Shown here one piece after another: positions 44,307 through 52,941 of a DNA stretch of 64,000 nucleotides; the first letter of the stretch is position 1, and every line of letters starts with the position of its first letter. The stretch lies in assembly GCA_902764875.1 (NCBI GenBank), contig CACWXP010000001.1, forward strand, positions 124,001 to 188,000, written 5' to 3'. The notes under the pieces were generated by a model. The model had not been told where the DNA came from and made no database searches. It was given only the letters and a program-made list of their open reading frames with translations. This DNA is from an uncultured Eubacteriales bacterium (GTDB taxonomy: Bacteria; Bacillota; Clostridia; Christensenellales; Aristaeellaceae). Position numbers and translations under genes: made by a program.

Positions 44307-44334
44307 GCGGAACCGGGTGAAAAACCGGTTCCGC
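44307..44334 (-). terminator. Terminator of the GPH transporter gene
   Basis: Ten-base-pair stem GCGGAACCGG / CCGGTTCCGC, 8-nt loop, then TTTTC on the minus strand. Confidence 0.75.
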
Positions 44335-44363
44335 TTCGGAGATGCTGTCGAATTGTGGTAGGT

Positions 44364-45770
44364 TTATTTGCCCGAGGTGTTCTTTTCGCCCAGGGTTTTC
44401 ATGACCTTCTTCTCATCGTAGGCGGAGAGGATGACCGCGCCGAGGACGCAGAAGCAGACGGCTACGACGGCCACGATGCGCAGGCCGGTCGGCGAGGCAG
44501 TGAGGTCATTGGAGCCCTCAACCTGGGGCTGGCCGAGGACGGCCAGAGAGGTGAAGACCAGCATGGCCAGGGACTGGCCGAACTTCATGGCGAAGGTGCG
44601 GGCGGCGAAGAACATGCCCTCGCGGTTTTCGCCGGTGACGATGGCGTCCTGCTCCGCCACGTCGGCCACGATGGCCTGGGGGATGATGCCGAGGAGGGCC
44701 ATGGGGAAGGCGGCGATAAGGACGATGAGGATGCCGGGAAGCATACCGGTCAGGAAGGGCAGAACGCCGATGAGGGCGGTGATGGCATAGGCCAGGGCCA
44801 GGCCGATGAAGCCGCAGATGACCAGCTTTTTCTTTCCGTGCTTCGCGACGAGCTTCGAAACAACGGGATAGAAGCAGGCGGACAGGACCGTCATGCCGCC
44901 CATGAAGAGCATGGTGTTGGATTCATCGAGGGCCATGGACACCTTCACGAAGAAGGGAAGGCCGGTCTGGAAGAGGGTGAGGCCGATCCAGTACGCGATA
45001 TCGGAGAGGGAGAACTTGAGGAATTCCTTATTCTTGAAGGTGTTGATGAGGCTCTTCATGGCGTTGGACTCGCTGGGCTTTGCATCCACGAAATCCTTCT
45101 CGTTGAGCTTGAAAACGGGGATGAGCATACAGACCAGAGCGATGATGGCCAGGGCGATGAACCAGATGCGATAGGACCAGGCGTAGGGCACGAGGCTCTG
45201 CAGCGGGCCGGCCAGGGCGAAAGGCAGATAGGCCAGGAGGGTGCCGAAGAAGAAGGTGAGCGAAATGGCGGTGGAGATGAACATCCGGTCTTCCTGGGTT
45301 TTGCCGAACTCGGATATGAGGGCGTTATAGGGCGTGCAGTACATAGTCATGAAAAGATAGAAGAGAATGAGGGTCACGAGGATCCAGATGATATTGACGG
45401 TACTCTTTTCCTCCACGGGGGCGAAGAAAACCAGGACAGTCACGATCGCAAAGGGAACGGCGGCCCGCTTCATAAAGGGAATACGGCGGCCCTTCGGGTT
45501 TTTGCTGCGATCGGAAAGGGAGGCGATCCACGGGTCGGTAACCGCGTCGAAGATGCGGCAGATGAAGGTGATGAGCCCCAGAATCGTGAGCACACCGAAG
45601 ATGATCAGGCCGGTGGGCACATAAAACTTTGCGCCGGCGGCGAGAGAACTTTCGGTCGGGAGATAAAAGGTGACCAGCCATGTGGTCACAATACCGGAGA
45701 GGATGGACCAGCCGAGCTGGCCGATGGCAAAGATCCACATTTCTTTTTTGGTCAGACGTCTTGTTTTCAT
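44364..45770 (-). CDS. MFS transporter of the GPH (glycoside-pentoside-hexuronide) family
   Basis: 468 residues from ATG 45770 (GGAAGGCGG upstream; an in-frame ATG at 45803 lacks a ribosome binding site). Twelve helices are predicted. The family motif in the first cytoplasmic loop is present: RIFDAVTDPWIASLSDRSKNPKGRR. These carriers import disaccharides or glycosides with Na+ or H+. An alpha-galactosidase is encoded about 14 kb away, but no sugar gene is adjacent, so the substrate is open. Divergent from the Na/Pi gene. Confidence 0.88.
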   Translation of the reverse strand: MKTRRLTKKEMWIFAIGQLGWSILSGIVTTWLVTFYLPTESSLAAGAKFYVPTGLIIFGVLTILGLITFICRIFDAVTDPWIASLSDRSKNPKGRRIPFMKRAAVPFAIVTVLVFFAPVEEKSTVNIIWILVTLILFYLFMTMYCTPYNALISEFGKTQEDRMFISTAISLTFFFGTLLAYLPFALAGPLQSLVPYAWSYRIWFIALAIIALVCMLIPVFKLNEKDFVDAKPSESNAMKSLINTFKNKEFLKFSLSDIAYWIGLTLFQTGLPFFVKVSMALDESNTMLFMGGMTVLSACFYPVVSKLVAKHGKKKLVICGFIGLALAYAITALIGVLPFLTGMLPGILIVLIAAFPMALLGIIPQAIVADVAEQDAIVTGENREGMFFAARTFAMKFGQSLAMLVFTSLAVLGQPQVEGSNDLTASPTGLRIVAVVAVCFCVLGAVILSAYDEKKVMKTLGEKNTSGK

Positions 45771-45846
45771 GAATGGTTTCCGCCTTCCTGAATTTTCCGT
45801 CATTTTATTAATGAAACAACCGCGTTCAATTGTTTCCTGCAAGGGT

Positions 45847-45875
45847 ATTATCCATGGTGCGGACGGATTTGTCAA
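45847..45875 (-). promoter_or_regulatory. Promoter of the GPH transporter gene
   Basis: Minus strand perfect TTGACA (45870-45875), 17 nt, GATAAT (45847-45852). Confidence 0.65.
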
Positions 45876-45893
45876 CAACTGGAAAAGAGTGAA

Positions 45894-45922
45894 TTGCAAT
45901 CCGGAAGGGTACATGATATAAT
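45894..45922 (+). promoter_or_regulatory. Promoter of the Na/Pi cotransporter gene
   Basis: TTGCAA (45894-45899), 17 nt, extended TGATATAAT with perfect TATAAT (45917-45922). Confidence 0.7.
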
Positions 45923-46000
45923 TTTTGCGTTATTGATGGGATTTGGACGGGCATGGGCGTTCGGGGAACGCCGGAGAGGAAACATGCCGACGGAGGAAGT

Positions 46001-47797
46001 ATGAACTTTACGGATGTAATCAAGCTGCTGGGCGGGGTGGCGATGTTCCTTTACGGAATGTCGCTGATGGGCGACAGCCTGAAACGCGTCGCGGGCAACA
46101 AACTCGAATTGATTCTTTACCGGCTTTCCGGAACGCCGCTGCGGGGCATCCTGCTGGGCGCCGGGGTGACGGCGGTGATCCAGAGTTCATCCGCCACGAG
46201 CGTGATGGTGGTCGGCTTTGTGAACTCCATGATGATGAAGCTGCGGCAGGCGGTGGCGGTGATCATGGGCGCGGTGATCGGCACGAGCATTACCGGCTGG
46301 CTGATCGCGCTGGGCGCCGTGGGCAGCAGCGGATCCTTGCCTGTTTTCCAGCTGCTGAGCACGGAGGGCATCAGTGCGATGGCGGCGATCGCCGGCATCC
46401 TGATGCGGATGATCTGCAAAAAGAAAACACTGATTCACGTCGGGGACATCCTGATGGGCTTTGCCGTGCTGATGTTCGGGATGAAGACCATGAGCAGCGC
46501 GGTGAGCGGGCTGCACGATGATCCCGGATTCATTTCCTTCCTGACCAATTTCAACAACCCGCTGCTGGGGATCCTGATCGGGATGGTGTTCACCGCGATT
46601 CTGCAAAGCGCCAGCGCTTCCGTCGGTATCCTGCAGGCTCTGAGCAGCACTGGGCTCCTGACCATGGAACAGACGATTCCGATGATTCTGGGTATCGCCA
46701 TCGGCGCATCGGTGCCGGTGATCCTGAGCGGGATCGGTTCCTCGGTGGAAGGGCGGCGGACAGCCTTTGCCTATCCGGTGATCGAGATTCTGCGGGTGAT
46801 CCTTTTCGCGGCGGTTTTCTACGGGCTGAACGCGTTTCTCCATTTCTCCTTCATGGGGGAGACGGTGAACATGATCAGCATCGCGCTGATCAACACGCTG
46901 TTCCGGGTGAGCACGGTGGTTGTGCTGGCTTGGTTTATCCCGCTGATTGAAAAGCTGATAATCCGCCTCGTGCCGTCGAACCCCGAGGAGGAAGCGGAGA
47001 CCGAGGACATGAAGCGCCTGGAGGAGCGGTTCCTGAAATATCCCACGCTGGCGGTTGAACAAACGCGCCTGACGATGAACAAAATGGCCGAGCTGGCGGA
47101 GCGGAGCATGATTGCCGCCATTGCGCTGCTGGACACATTTGATCCGAAGGGCTACGCGGAGGTGGCGTCCCTGGAGGGGATTGTGGACCGATACGAGGAC
47201 AAGATCGGCAGCTATCTGATGCGCCTGACGGGGCAGGAAATGACGGAAACCCAGAACAAGGCGGTAAGCCAGTATCTGCGCGCGATTACGGACCTGGAGC
47301 GCATCAGCGACCACGCGCTGAACATTGCCCAGCGGGCGGAGGAGATCCGGGACAAGAAGATCAAGTTCAGCGACAAGGGCGAGAAGGAGATGCAGAACCT
47401 GAAGACCGCCATTCGGGAGATTCTGCACCTGGCGATCGAAAGCTTCGTGACGGGGGACGCGGAGACGGCCTATCGGGTCGAGCCGCTGGAACAGGTGATC
47501 GACGGGATCTGCCGGAGGATGCGGGAGAAACATACGGCGCGCCTTCAGAAGGGGAAGTGCACCATTGGCAACGGATATGTTTTCAACGACCTGATTTCGG
47601 ACTTTGAGCGGGTTTCCGATCACTGCTCGAACATCGCGATTGTTCAGGTTGAACTGGAGGACAACGCGCTGGACGTGCACGAGCTGAGCGAGGTCCTCAA
47701 GGAACAGAACACCCACCAGTTCGACATGTATTACGAAGAATACGCGGAGCGTTATCTGAAAAAGAAGGACAGGGACAAAGACGACAAAGACGAATGA
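46001..47797 (+). CDS. Na+/phosphate cotransporter with C-terminal PhoU-like domain
   Basis: 598 residues from ATG 46001 (CGGAGGAAG upstream). Two inverted membrane repeats are shown by the paired motifs VIQSSSATSVM and ILQSASASVGI, which line the substrate path in NptA/SLC34-type carriers. From about residue 330 a helical PhoU-like domain follows (LERISDHALNIAQRAEEI and FERVSDHCSNIAIVQVEL, each carrying the E/D-x3-D metal motif). Such fusions import phosphate and probably sense it. The highly charged tail ends KKKDRDKDDKDE. Monocistronic. Confidence 0.92.
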   Translation: MNFTDVIKLLGGVAMFLYGMSLMGDSLKRVAGNKLELILYRLSGTPLRGILLGAGVTAVIQSSSATSVMVVGFVNSMMMKLRQAVAVIMGAVIGTSITGWLIALGAVGSSGSLPVFQLLSTEGISAMAAIAGILMRMICKKKTLIHVGDILMGFAVLMFGMKTMSSAVSGLHDDPGFISFLTNFNNPLLGILIGMVFTAILQSASASVGILQALSSTGLLTMEQTIPMILGIAIGASVPVILSGIGSSVEGRRTAFAYPVIEILRVILFAAVFYGLNAFLHFSFMGETVNMISIALINTLFRVSTVVVLAWFIPLIEKLIIRLVPSNPEEEAETEDMKRLEERFLKYPTLAVEQTRLTMNKMAELAERSMIAAIALLDTFDPKGYAEVASLEGIVDRYEDKIGSYLMRLTGQEMTETQNKAVSQYLRAITDLERISDHALNIAQRAEEIRDKKIKFSDKGEKEMQNLKTAIREILHLAIESFVTGDAETAYRVEPLEQVIDGICRRMREKHTARLQKGKCTIGNGYVFNDLISDFERVSDHCSNIAIVQVELEDNALDVHELSEVLKEQNTHQFDMYYEEYAERYLKKKDRDKDDKDE

Positions 47798-47936
47798 CGA
47801 AGCGGGGCCGCGGAAAACAGAGAACGGAACCGGGAGAAAAACGGGAACAGGGACCGGGGAAAGCTGATCACGGGAACCTGGGAGAGACGGAAAGCAGAGA
47901 GCCGGGGGAAAATTGAAAACAAAATTAAAACAAGTG

Positions 47937-47965
47937 TTGACAAAAATGAAAAAATAAATTAATAT
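47937..47965 (+). promoter_or_regulatory. Strong promoter of the zinc-ribbon membrane protein
   Basis: Perfect TTGACA (47937-47942), 17-nt A-rich spacer, TAATAT (47960-47965). Transcription would start about 15 nt before the ATG. Confidence 0.65.
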
Positions 47966-47987
47966 ATTTGTAACAATTAAACGTTGG

Positions 47988-48431
47988 ATGACAGAATTCA
48001 GAAAAAGGGGATTGATCGGATTGTTCAGGCACATCGGACAGAAGGTAAAAGGGCTGGCCGCGGCCATTTGCGTGATCGGGATTCTGGGCGCCATCAGCAC
48101 GGGGGTTTCCCTGTATCTGACGGGTGTTCTGGAGCTGATTCCGTGCATTGCGATCGGCCTGGGCGGCGTGGTGACGAGCTGGCTGAGCGCCTGGGTGCTG
48201 TACTGCATCGGCGATACGCACGTGAAAGTTGAACGGTTGGAGAGCAAGCTGATTCCGAAGCCCGCGTATGCCGAATACCTGGCGGGGAACGCGCCGGAGC
48301 GCGGAGCGTGCGAAATCTGCGGACGGACGACGGATCTGATTCCCGCGAAGATTGAGGACCAGATGGGCGTTCGGTACCGGAAGGTTTGCCGGGAATGCTT
48401 CGCGGCCAACAACGCCACGGAAGCGAACTGA
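47988..48431 (+). CDS. Membrane protein with C-terminal zinc ribbon
   Basis: 147 residues if ATG 47988 is used. The ribosome binding site there is poor, and a start a few codons later (TTG near 48012, after AAAGGGG) is possible. Two helices (about residues 22-70, AAAICVIGILGAISTGVSLYL and LIPCIAIGLGGVVTSWLSAWVLY) precede a cytoplasmic tail with two CxxC pairs (CEICG and CREC), a zinc ribbon. Family unknown to me. Position before mgtE may be coincidental because a strong terminator separates them. Confidence 0.7.
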   Translation: MTEFRKRGLIGLFRHIGQKVKGLAAAICVIGILGAISTGVSLYLTGVLELIPCIAIGLGGVVTSWLSAWVLYCIGDTHVKVERLESKLIPKPAYAEYLAGNAPERGACEICGRTTDLIPAKIEDQMGVRYRKVCRECFAANNATEAN

Positions 48432-48474
48432 CCCAGGTGCGGGCTGCTGCCGGCCGGGGCGCCGGGACACGACC

Positions 48475-48503
48475 AAAAAAGCGTTCGGAAACGGACGCTT
48501 TTT
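48475..48503 (+). terminator. Terminator between the zinc-ribbon gene and mgtE
   Basis: Seven-pair stem (GCGTTCG with ACGGACGC side, one G-U) capped by GAAA, with A6 before and T5 after; it works in both directions. Confidence 0.85.
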
Positions 48504-48506
48504 GGC

Positions 48507-48536
48507 TTGACTTTGTTTTTGCCGAAAGGGTATAAT
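48507..48536 (+). promoter_or_regulatory. Promoter of mgtE
   Basis: TTGACT (48507-48512), 18 nt, perfect TATAAT (48531-48536). It leaves a leader of about 210 nt. Confidence 0.7.
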
Positions 48537-48539
48537 GAG

Positions 48540-48751
48540 CGGGTGGTCCGGAACCGGAATCGGCCGGGGAGGACAGCGAACGAAAAGAATAAGGAGGGAA
48601 TGTCATGGACGCTGGGAGTAGCAGCGGCATACCGGTTGGGCGAAGTATGCGGAATCTGAGCGCCATGGCGTTCTCAGAATAATCTTCGTCCGCCGGTGGC
48701 ACCGTGTGCTTACTGCTGGCTTCATCATCCTGTAAGAAGGAGGGAGCAAGC
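48540..48751 (+). promoter_or_regulatory. Structured mgtE leader, candidate cis-regulatory RNA
   Basis: P1 arms GGACG (48607-48611) and CGTCC (48687-48691) enclose two hairpins: GCATAC/GTATGC (48627-48650) and TCTGAG/CTCAGA with an inner CGC/GCG (48655-48678). The string CGGTGGCACCG (48694-48704) follows. An upstream hairpin GTCC/GGAC lies around 48546-48573. The fold overlaps the short reading frame at 48605. It does not match the M-box or a full T-box by eye. Confidence 0.4.
48605..48682 (+). CDS. Possible 25-codon leader peptide upstream of mgtE
   Basis: ATG 48605 has an excellent ribosome binding site (AAGGAGGG at 48591-48598, 6 nt spacing). The frame encodes MDAGSSSGIPVGR and continues to TAA at 48680. 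It ends 69 nt before the mgtE start. The peptide has no known family. The combination of strong translation signal, long leader and overlapping stem-loops fits an attenuation-type leader peptide. A chance frame cannot be excluded. Confidence 0.45.
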   Translation: MDAGSSSGIPVGRSMRNLSAMAFSE

Positions 48752-50128
48752 ATGGCGGATCATTCTGTCACAATGGAAAATACCCTGTCCTCTCTGCTGG
48801 CAGATAAAAAATATTCGACGATCCGGGACGTCCTGGTAACGATGAACCCGGCGGATATTGCCGCGGTTTTTTCCGGGGTGGAACCGGAAAAACTGCCGCT
48901 GCTTTTCCGTCTGCTGCCGAAGGAACTGGCGGCGGAAAGCTTCGTTGAAATGGAAAGCGACCAGCAGGAGGCGCTGATCCGGGGGATCAGCGACAGCGAG
49001 CTGCGCCAGGTGATGGACGAGCTGTACGTGGACGACGCGGTGGACATCGTGGAGGAGATGCCGGCCAACGTTGTGCAGCGGATCCTGGCCCAGTCAGACC
49101 CGCAGATGCGGAAGGAAATCAACGAAATTCTGCAATACCCGGAGAATTCCGCCGGATCGGTGATGACGACGGAATACGTGAAACTTACCCCGGGGATGAC
49201 GGTGGGCGACGCGATCCTGCGCATCCGCCGGACGGGCGTGGACAAGGAAACCATATACACCTGCTATGTGCTGGAGAACCGGATTCTGGTGGGGACGGTT
49301 TCTGTGAAAAGCCTGCTGCTGGCCCCCAGCGACCTGCAGACGATCGACAGCATCATGGAGTCGAACCTGATCACGGTGACGACGCACACGGACCAGGAAG
49401 AAGTGGCCCGGACGATGAGCAAATACAACCTGCTGGCGATTCCCGTCGTGGACGGGGACAACCGGATGGTGGGTATCGTGACCTTCGACGACGCCATGGA
49501 CGTCATGGAAGACGAGGCTACGGAGGACATGGAAATCATGGCCGGTATGACGCCGAGCGATAAGACGTATCTGCGCTCCACGCCGATTGAACTGTTCCGG
49601 CACAGAATTCCCTGGCTTTCGCTGCTGCTGATTTCGGCCACGTTCACGGGGCTGATCCTGACCCATTTTGAAGACAAACTGAAAGTGATGGTATGCCTGA
49701 CGGCGTTCATTCCGATGCTGATGGACACGGGCGGCAACTCGGGATCCCAGTCCTCGGTGACGGTGATCCGTGCGCTGAGTCTGAACGAACTGGAATTCAG
49801 CGATATTTTCAAAGTGATCTGGAAGGAAATCCGGACTGCGCTGCTGTGCGGTACGGCGCTGGCGGCGCTGTGCTTCGGGAAGATCATGCTGGTGGATAAC
49901 CTGCTGCTGAAAACTGAGGGCGTGACGGTGATGGTGGCGATCACGGTGAGCCTGACGCTGATGGTAACGGTGCTCTGCGCGAAGCTGGTGGGCTGCACGC
50001 TGCCGATGTTTGCCAAGAAGCTGGGGTTTGACCCGGCGGTAATGGCCAGCCCGTTCATTACCACGATCGTGGACGCACTTTCACTGCTGGTGTTTTTCGG
50101 CGCGGCGACGGCGCTGCTGCACCTGTAA
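48752..50128 (+). CDS. mgtE: Magnesium transporter MgtE
   Basis: 458 residues from ATG 48752 (GAAGGAGGG 7 nt upstream). The N-terminal acidic helical domain (LPLLFRLLPKELAAESFVEM) leads to a CBS pair (about residues 130-255, TTEYVKLTPGMTVGDAI and VDGDNRMVGIVTFDDAMDV) and five membrane helices with the pore signature PMLMDTGGNSGSQSS. The cytoplasmic domains sense Mg2+ and close the channel when it is high. Expression may also be set by the leader RNA. Confidence 0.96.
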   Translation: MADHSVTMENTLSSLLADKKYSTIRDVLVTMNPADIAAVFSGVEPEKLPLLFRLLPKELAAESFVEMESDQQEALIRGISDSELRQVMDELYVDDAVDIVEEMPANVVQRILAQSDPQMRKEINEILQYPENSAGSVMTTEYVKLTPGMTVGDAILRIRRTGVDKETIYTCYVLENRILVGTVSVKSLLLAPSDLQTIDSIMESNLITVTTHTDQEEVARTMSKYNLLAIPVVDGDNRMVGIVTFDDAMDVMEDEATEDMEIMAGMTPSDKTYLRSTPIELFRHRIPWLSLLLISATFTGLILTHFEDKLKVMVCLTAFIPMLMDTGGNSGSQSSVTVIRALSLNELEFSDIFKVIWKEIRTALLCGTALAALCFGKIMLVDNLLLKTEGVTVMVAITVSLTLMVTVLCAKLVGCTLPMFAKKLGFDPAVMASPFITTIVDALSLLVFFGAATALLHL

Positions 50129-50163
50129 GAGACTTTCCCCCTGAATAAAACGGAGGCAGGAAC

Positions 50164-51582
50164 ATGAGCACGAAAAAGAACGCGGCCTACAATGTGGCCT
50201 ACCGCATGTTCTCCGTGTTCCTGCCCCTGGTGACAGCCCCATACCTGTCCCGCACGGTCGGGACGGACGGTGTGGGGCTTTATTCGCTGGCGTGGAGCGT
50301 TTCGTACGTCTTCTGCCTGATCGGCATGCTGGGGCTGAACGACTACGGTGTGCGGACCATCGCACAGGTGCGGGACAACCGGGAGGAACTGGACCGGACG
50401 TTTTCCGCAATCTGGCAGATGCAGCTGCTGGTGGCCGGGGCGACGCTGGTTGCCTGGCTGGGGTATGTGTTCCTGGTGGCCGGGGAGGAGAAAGTCATCG
50501 CCCTTCATCTGACGATGATGAGCGTCAGCTGCCTGGTCAGCCTGGACTGGTGCCTGATGGGGCTGGACATCTTCAAGCCCATCGCGTTGCGGAATACCTT
50601 TGTCAAACTGGCCGCGGCGGCATGCGTTTTTCTGTTTGTAAAGAAAAAAGAGGATCTTTGGATCTATGGGTTTGTGTGGAGCCTGGCCACGCTGATCGGC
50701 AACCTGATGAGCGCCGCCTCGCTGCGGGGGAAGGTGACCTACCGGCCGGTGCCGATCCGGGAGAGCCTGAAGCATCTCAAGCCCTGCGCGGTGCTGTTCA
50801 TCTCAGTGCTGGCGGTGAACGTTTACCGGACGATGGACAAGGTGATGGTGAGCGCCATCGCCGGGGTGCACGAGAACGGCCTTTACGAAAACGCGGAGAA
50901 GATCATCTACTGCCTGAGCGGGTTTATTTCCGCCATCGGAACAGTGATGATGCCGAAGGTGGCGCACATGCAGAAAGAGGGCGCCACGGAGAAGATTTCG
51001 CGGCACATCGACCGGAGCATGGAACTGATCCTCTGCATGACGAGCGCGATGGCCTTCGGGGTGGCAGCGGTGGCGGACGTGTTTGCGCCGTTGTTCTACG
51101 GTGAGGATTTCCGGTACTCCGGGACGCTGATGGCGCCGCTGGCGTTTACGCTGATCATGATCGGATTCGCGAACGTGATCCGGACCCAGGTGGTGCTTCC
51201 CCAAAAGCGGGATCACATCTTTGTGAAGAGCGTGTGCTGCGGGGCGGCGGTGAACCTGATCGCCAACGCCTGCCTGATTCCTTCGATGAAGAGCATGGGC
51301 GCGGTGGTGGGCACGCTGATGGCGGAGATGACAGTGCCGGTGGTGCAGTACATCATTCTGCGGAAGGAGCTGCCCTACGGGCAGTTCCTGAAATACGTCG
51401 GAATCTACGCGGTGTTCGGGGGCATCATGCTGGGGTGCGTGCGGCTGGTGAAAACGCTGGTACCGGCGGAGACATGGCTCTCCCTCGGGATCATGACGGC
51501 GGCCGGCATCGCGGTTTATGCGGGGCTGTGCATCGGCTACTGGAAGATGACGAAGAAGAACTTCCGGGAGCTGAACCAGTAA
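50164..51582 (+). CDS. Wzx-type polysaccharide flippase
   Basis: 472 residues with about 12-14 helices. The N-terminal NVAYRMFSVFLPLVTAPYLSRTVGTDGVGLYSLAWSV is typical of the oligosaccharide flippase/MATE-like MOP superfamily, as is VYRTMDKVMVSAIAGVHENGLYENAEKI. It would move lipid-linked sugar repeats across the membrane. No glycosyltransferases are adjacent. A LytR-CpsA-Psr protein that attaches such polymers to the wall lies convergently next door. GGAGGCAGG precedes ATG 50164. Confidence 0.88.
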   Translation: MSTKKNAAYNVAYRMFSVFLPLVTAPYLSRTVGTDGVGLYSLAWSVSYVFCLIGMLGLNDYGVRTIAQVRDNREELDRTFSAIWQMQLLVAGATLVAWLGYVFLVAGEEKVIALHLTMMSVSCLVSLDWCLMGLDIFKPIALRNTFVKLAAAACVFLFVKKKEDLWIYGFVWSLATLIGNLMSAASLRGKVTYRPVPIRESLKHLKPCAVLFISVLAVNVYRTMDKVMVSAIAGVHENGLYENAEKIIYCLSGFISAIGTVMMPKVAHMQKEGATEKISRHIDRSMELILCMTSAMAFGVAAVADVFAPLFYGEDFRYSGTLMAPLAFTLIMIGFANVIRTQVVLPQKRDHIFVKSVCCGAAVNLIANACLIPSMKSMGAVVGTLMAEMTVPVVQYIILRKELPYGQFLKYVGIYAVFGGIMLGCVRLVKTLVPAETWLSLGIMTAAGIAVYAGLCIGYWKMTKKNFRELNQ

Positions 51583-51652
51583 CAGAAAACAGGACTTTCG
51601 CCTGGGAATCATGACGGCGGCATCGCGGAATAAAAAAGCCGGAAGGGCAACG

Positions 51653-51681
51653 AAAAAAGGACTGCGCGGGGCAGTCCCTTT
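51653..51681 (-). terminator. Terminator of the LCP gene
   Basis: Minus strand stem GGACTGC / GCAGTCC with a five-base loop and six T. Confidence 0.8.
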
Positions 51682-51695
51682 ATCATGCGCGGAGA

Positions 51696-52922
51696 TCAGT
51701 TCGCCGGGTAGTAGGCGCCGTAGATGAACTCGTGCAGCGACTCGGTGGTGGCTTGCTTATTGTTCAGCTTCACGACGGAGGAACCGGTGCTGTCCTCGCC
51801 GTAGCTGTAGGTGCCGTCCTCCGGTATCCGGAACTCCTCGATCAGGGAATCGGAAAGATCCATGGTTTTGACGATATCGCTGCGCATGACGGCGTTGACC
51901 AGCTCCATCATGGTCTGCATATTCATGTTGGTTTTGAAATACTGGCCGCATTCGGGAAGCAGCTTGTCGATTTTCAGCTCACCGTTCTTGATTTTGTCCA
52001 CGGTGGGGGTGAGGAGGCTGGAAAGGAGCTTGCGGGTGCGGCTGGTGCGGTTGAAGTCGTTGTCGATGGAACGGAGACGGCCGTACATCAGCGCCTGGAT
52101 ACCGTCGAGATGCTGGACGCCGTCCTTCTTCTCGAGTTTTTCGCGGTTGCCCTTCTTGTCGTCGTAGGTGCGGGCGATTTCTTTTCCGTGGGAGAGGAGC
52201 TTGCCGTTTTTGTCCCGGATGGTGCCCATGGACAGATAGGTGTTGATGGCGGAGGCTTCCTGCTTCGTAAGCTCGACATCGGCGCCGCCGAGGTATTCGA
52301 TGATGGACGCCACGCCGTAGAAATTGATGGCCACGTAATACTGAATGTTCATTTCGAAATTGCGGTTGACGGTGTGCATACAGTTGTCCGGGGTATCGAC
52401 CCAGGAGGAGTATTTTCCGTTTTTATAGATCGCATGGCCGTAGCTGTTGGCAATGCTGGTGTCGTTCACCCGGTCCGGAATGTCGACGCAGGTGTTGCGG
52501 GCGATGGAAGTGAGCTTGATGGAACCGTCAAAGGTGTTGACGGAAAGAATCATCTGGACATCGGCACGCTTGGCGTACTGGTCCTGATCCTTGAGAAGCT
52601 TCTTTTCGCTGGTGCCGCGGACATCCAGGCCCAGGAGGAGAATGTTGATGACGTCATCCGGCAGGTTCTGATTCAGCTCCAGCTCGGACGGATCGACGCT
52701 TTCGTCGATTTCAAAGGCGTCGGCCATGGCGGCCAGGCCTTCCTCGGTGAGTTCGTATTCCACCTGGTTGTTTCCGTTGTCGACAATATTGCCGTCCTCA
52801 TCCAGCTCCACATCTTCCTCGATGAGTTCGTTGAAGTCGATGTCCTCCTCGTCATCTTCGGCCAGGGCGAAGACGGGAAGCAGCAGGGAGAGGCACAGCA
52901 GCAGCGCCAGTAAACGTTTCAT
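51696..52922 (-). CDS. LytR-CpsA-Psr (LCP) family cell-wall ligase
   Basis: 408 residues from ATG 52922 (AGGAGG 8 nt upstream). A signal peptide (MKRLLALLLCLSLLLPVFALA) and an acidic stretch precede the LCP domain: VINILLLGLDVRGTSEK, RADVQMILSVN, KLTSIARNTCVDIP and the arginine-rich MYGRLRSIDNDFNRTSRTRKLL, which together bind the polyprenyl pyrophosphate substrate. LCP enzymes transfer lipid-linked glycopolymers to peptidoglycan. It has a secretion signal rather than the usual membrane anchor. It lies 19 nt after yfbR. Confidence 0.9.
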   Translation of the reverse strand: MKRLLALLLCLSLLLPVFALAEDDEEDIDFNELIEEDVELDEDGNIVDNGNNQVEYELTEEGLAAMADAFEIDESVDPSELELNQNLPDDVINILLLGLDVRGTSEKKLLKDQDQYAKRADVQMILSVNTFDGSIKLTSIARNTCVDIPDRVNDTSIANSYGHAIYKNGKYSSWVDTPDNCMHTVNRNFEMNIQYYVAINFYGVASIIEYLGGADVELTKQEASAINTYLSMGTIRDKNGKLLSHGKEIARTYDDKKGNREKLEKKDGVQHLDGIQALMYGRLRSIDNDFNRTSRTRKLLSSLLTPTVDKIKNGELKIDKLLPECGQYFKTNMNMQTMMELVNAVMRSDIVKTMDLSDSLIEEFRIPEDGTYSYGEDSTGSSVVKLNNKQATTESLHEFIYGAYYPAN

Positions 52923-52941
52923 TCGGCAAATCCTCCTGAGA

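Noticed and set aside
46187-48418. Long minus-strand frame opposite the Na/Pi and zinc-ribbon genes
   Set aside because: Low-complexity translation, crosses two plus-strand genes and a promoter; no start signal.
48690-48710. T-box-like string GGTGGCACCG in the mgtE leader
   Set aside because: The stem I elements of T-boxes and a downstream terminator are missing, and mgtE is not an aminoacylation or amino-acid gene. Kept only as part of the unknown leader.
48540-48751. M-box magnesium riboswitch or yybP-ykoY manganese riboswitch
   Set aside because: I could not find the conserved M-box core; GGGAGTAGC recalls yybP-ykoY but its other conserved segments are absent.
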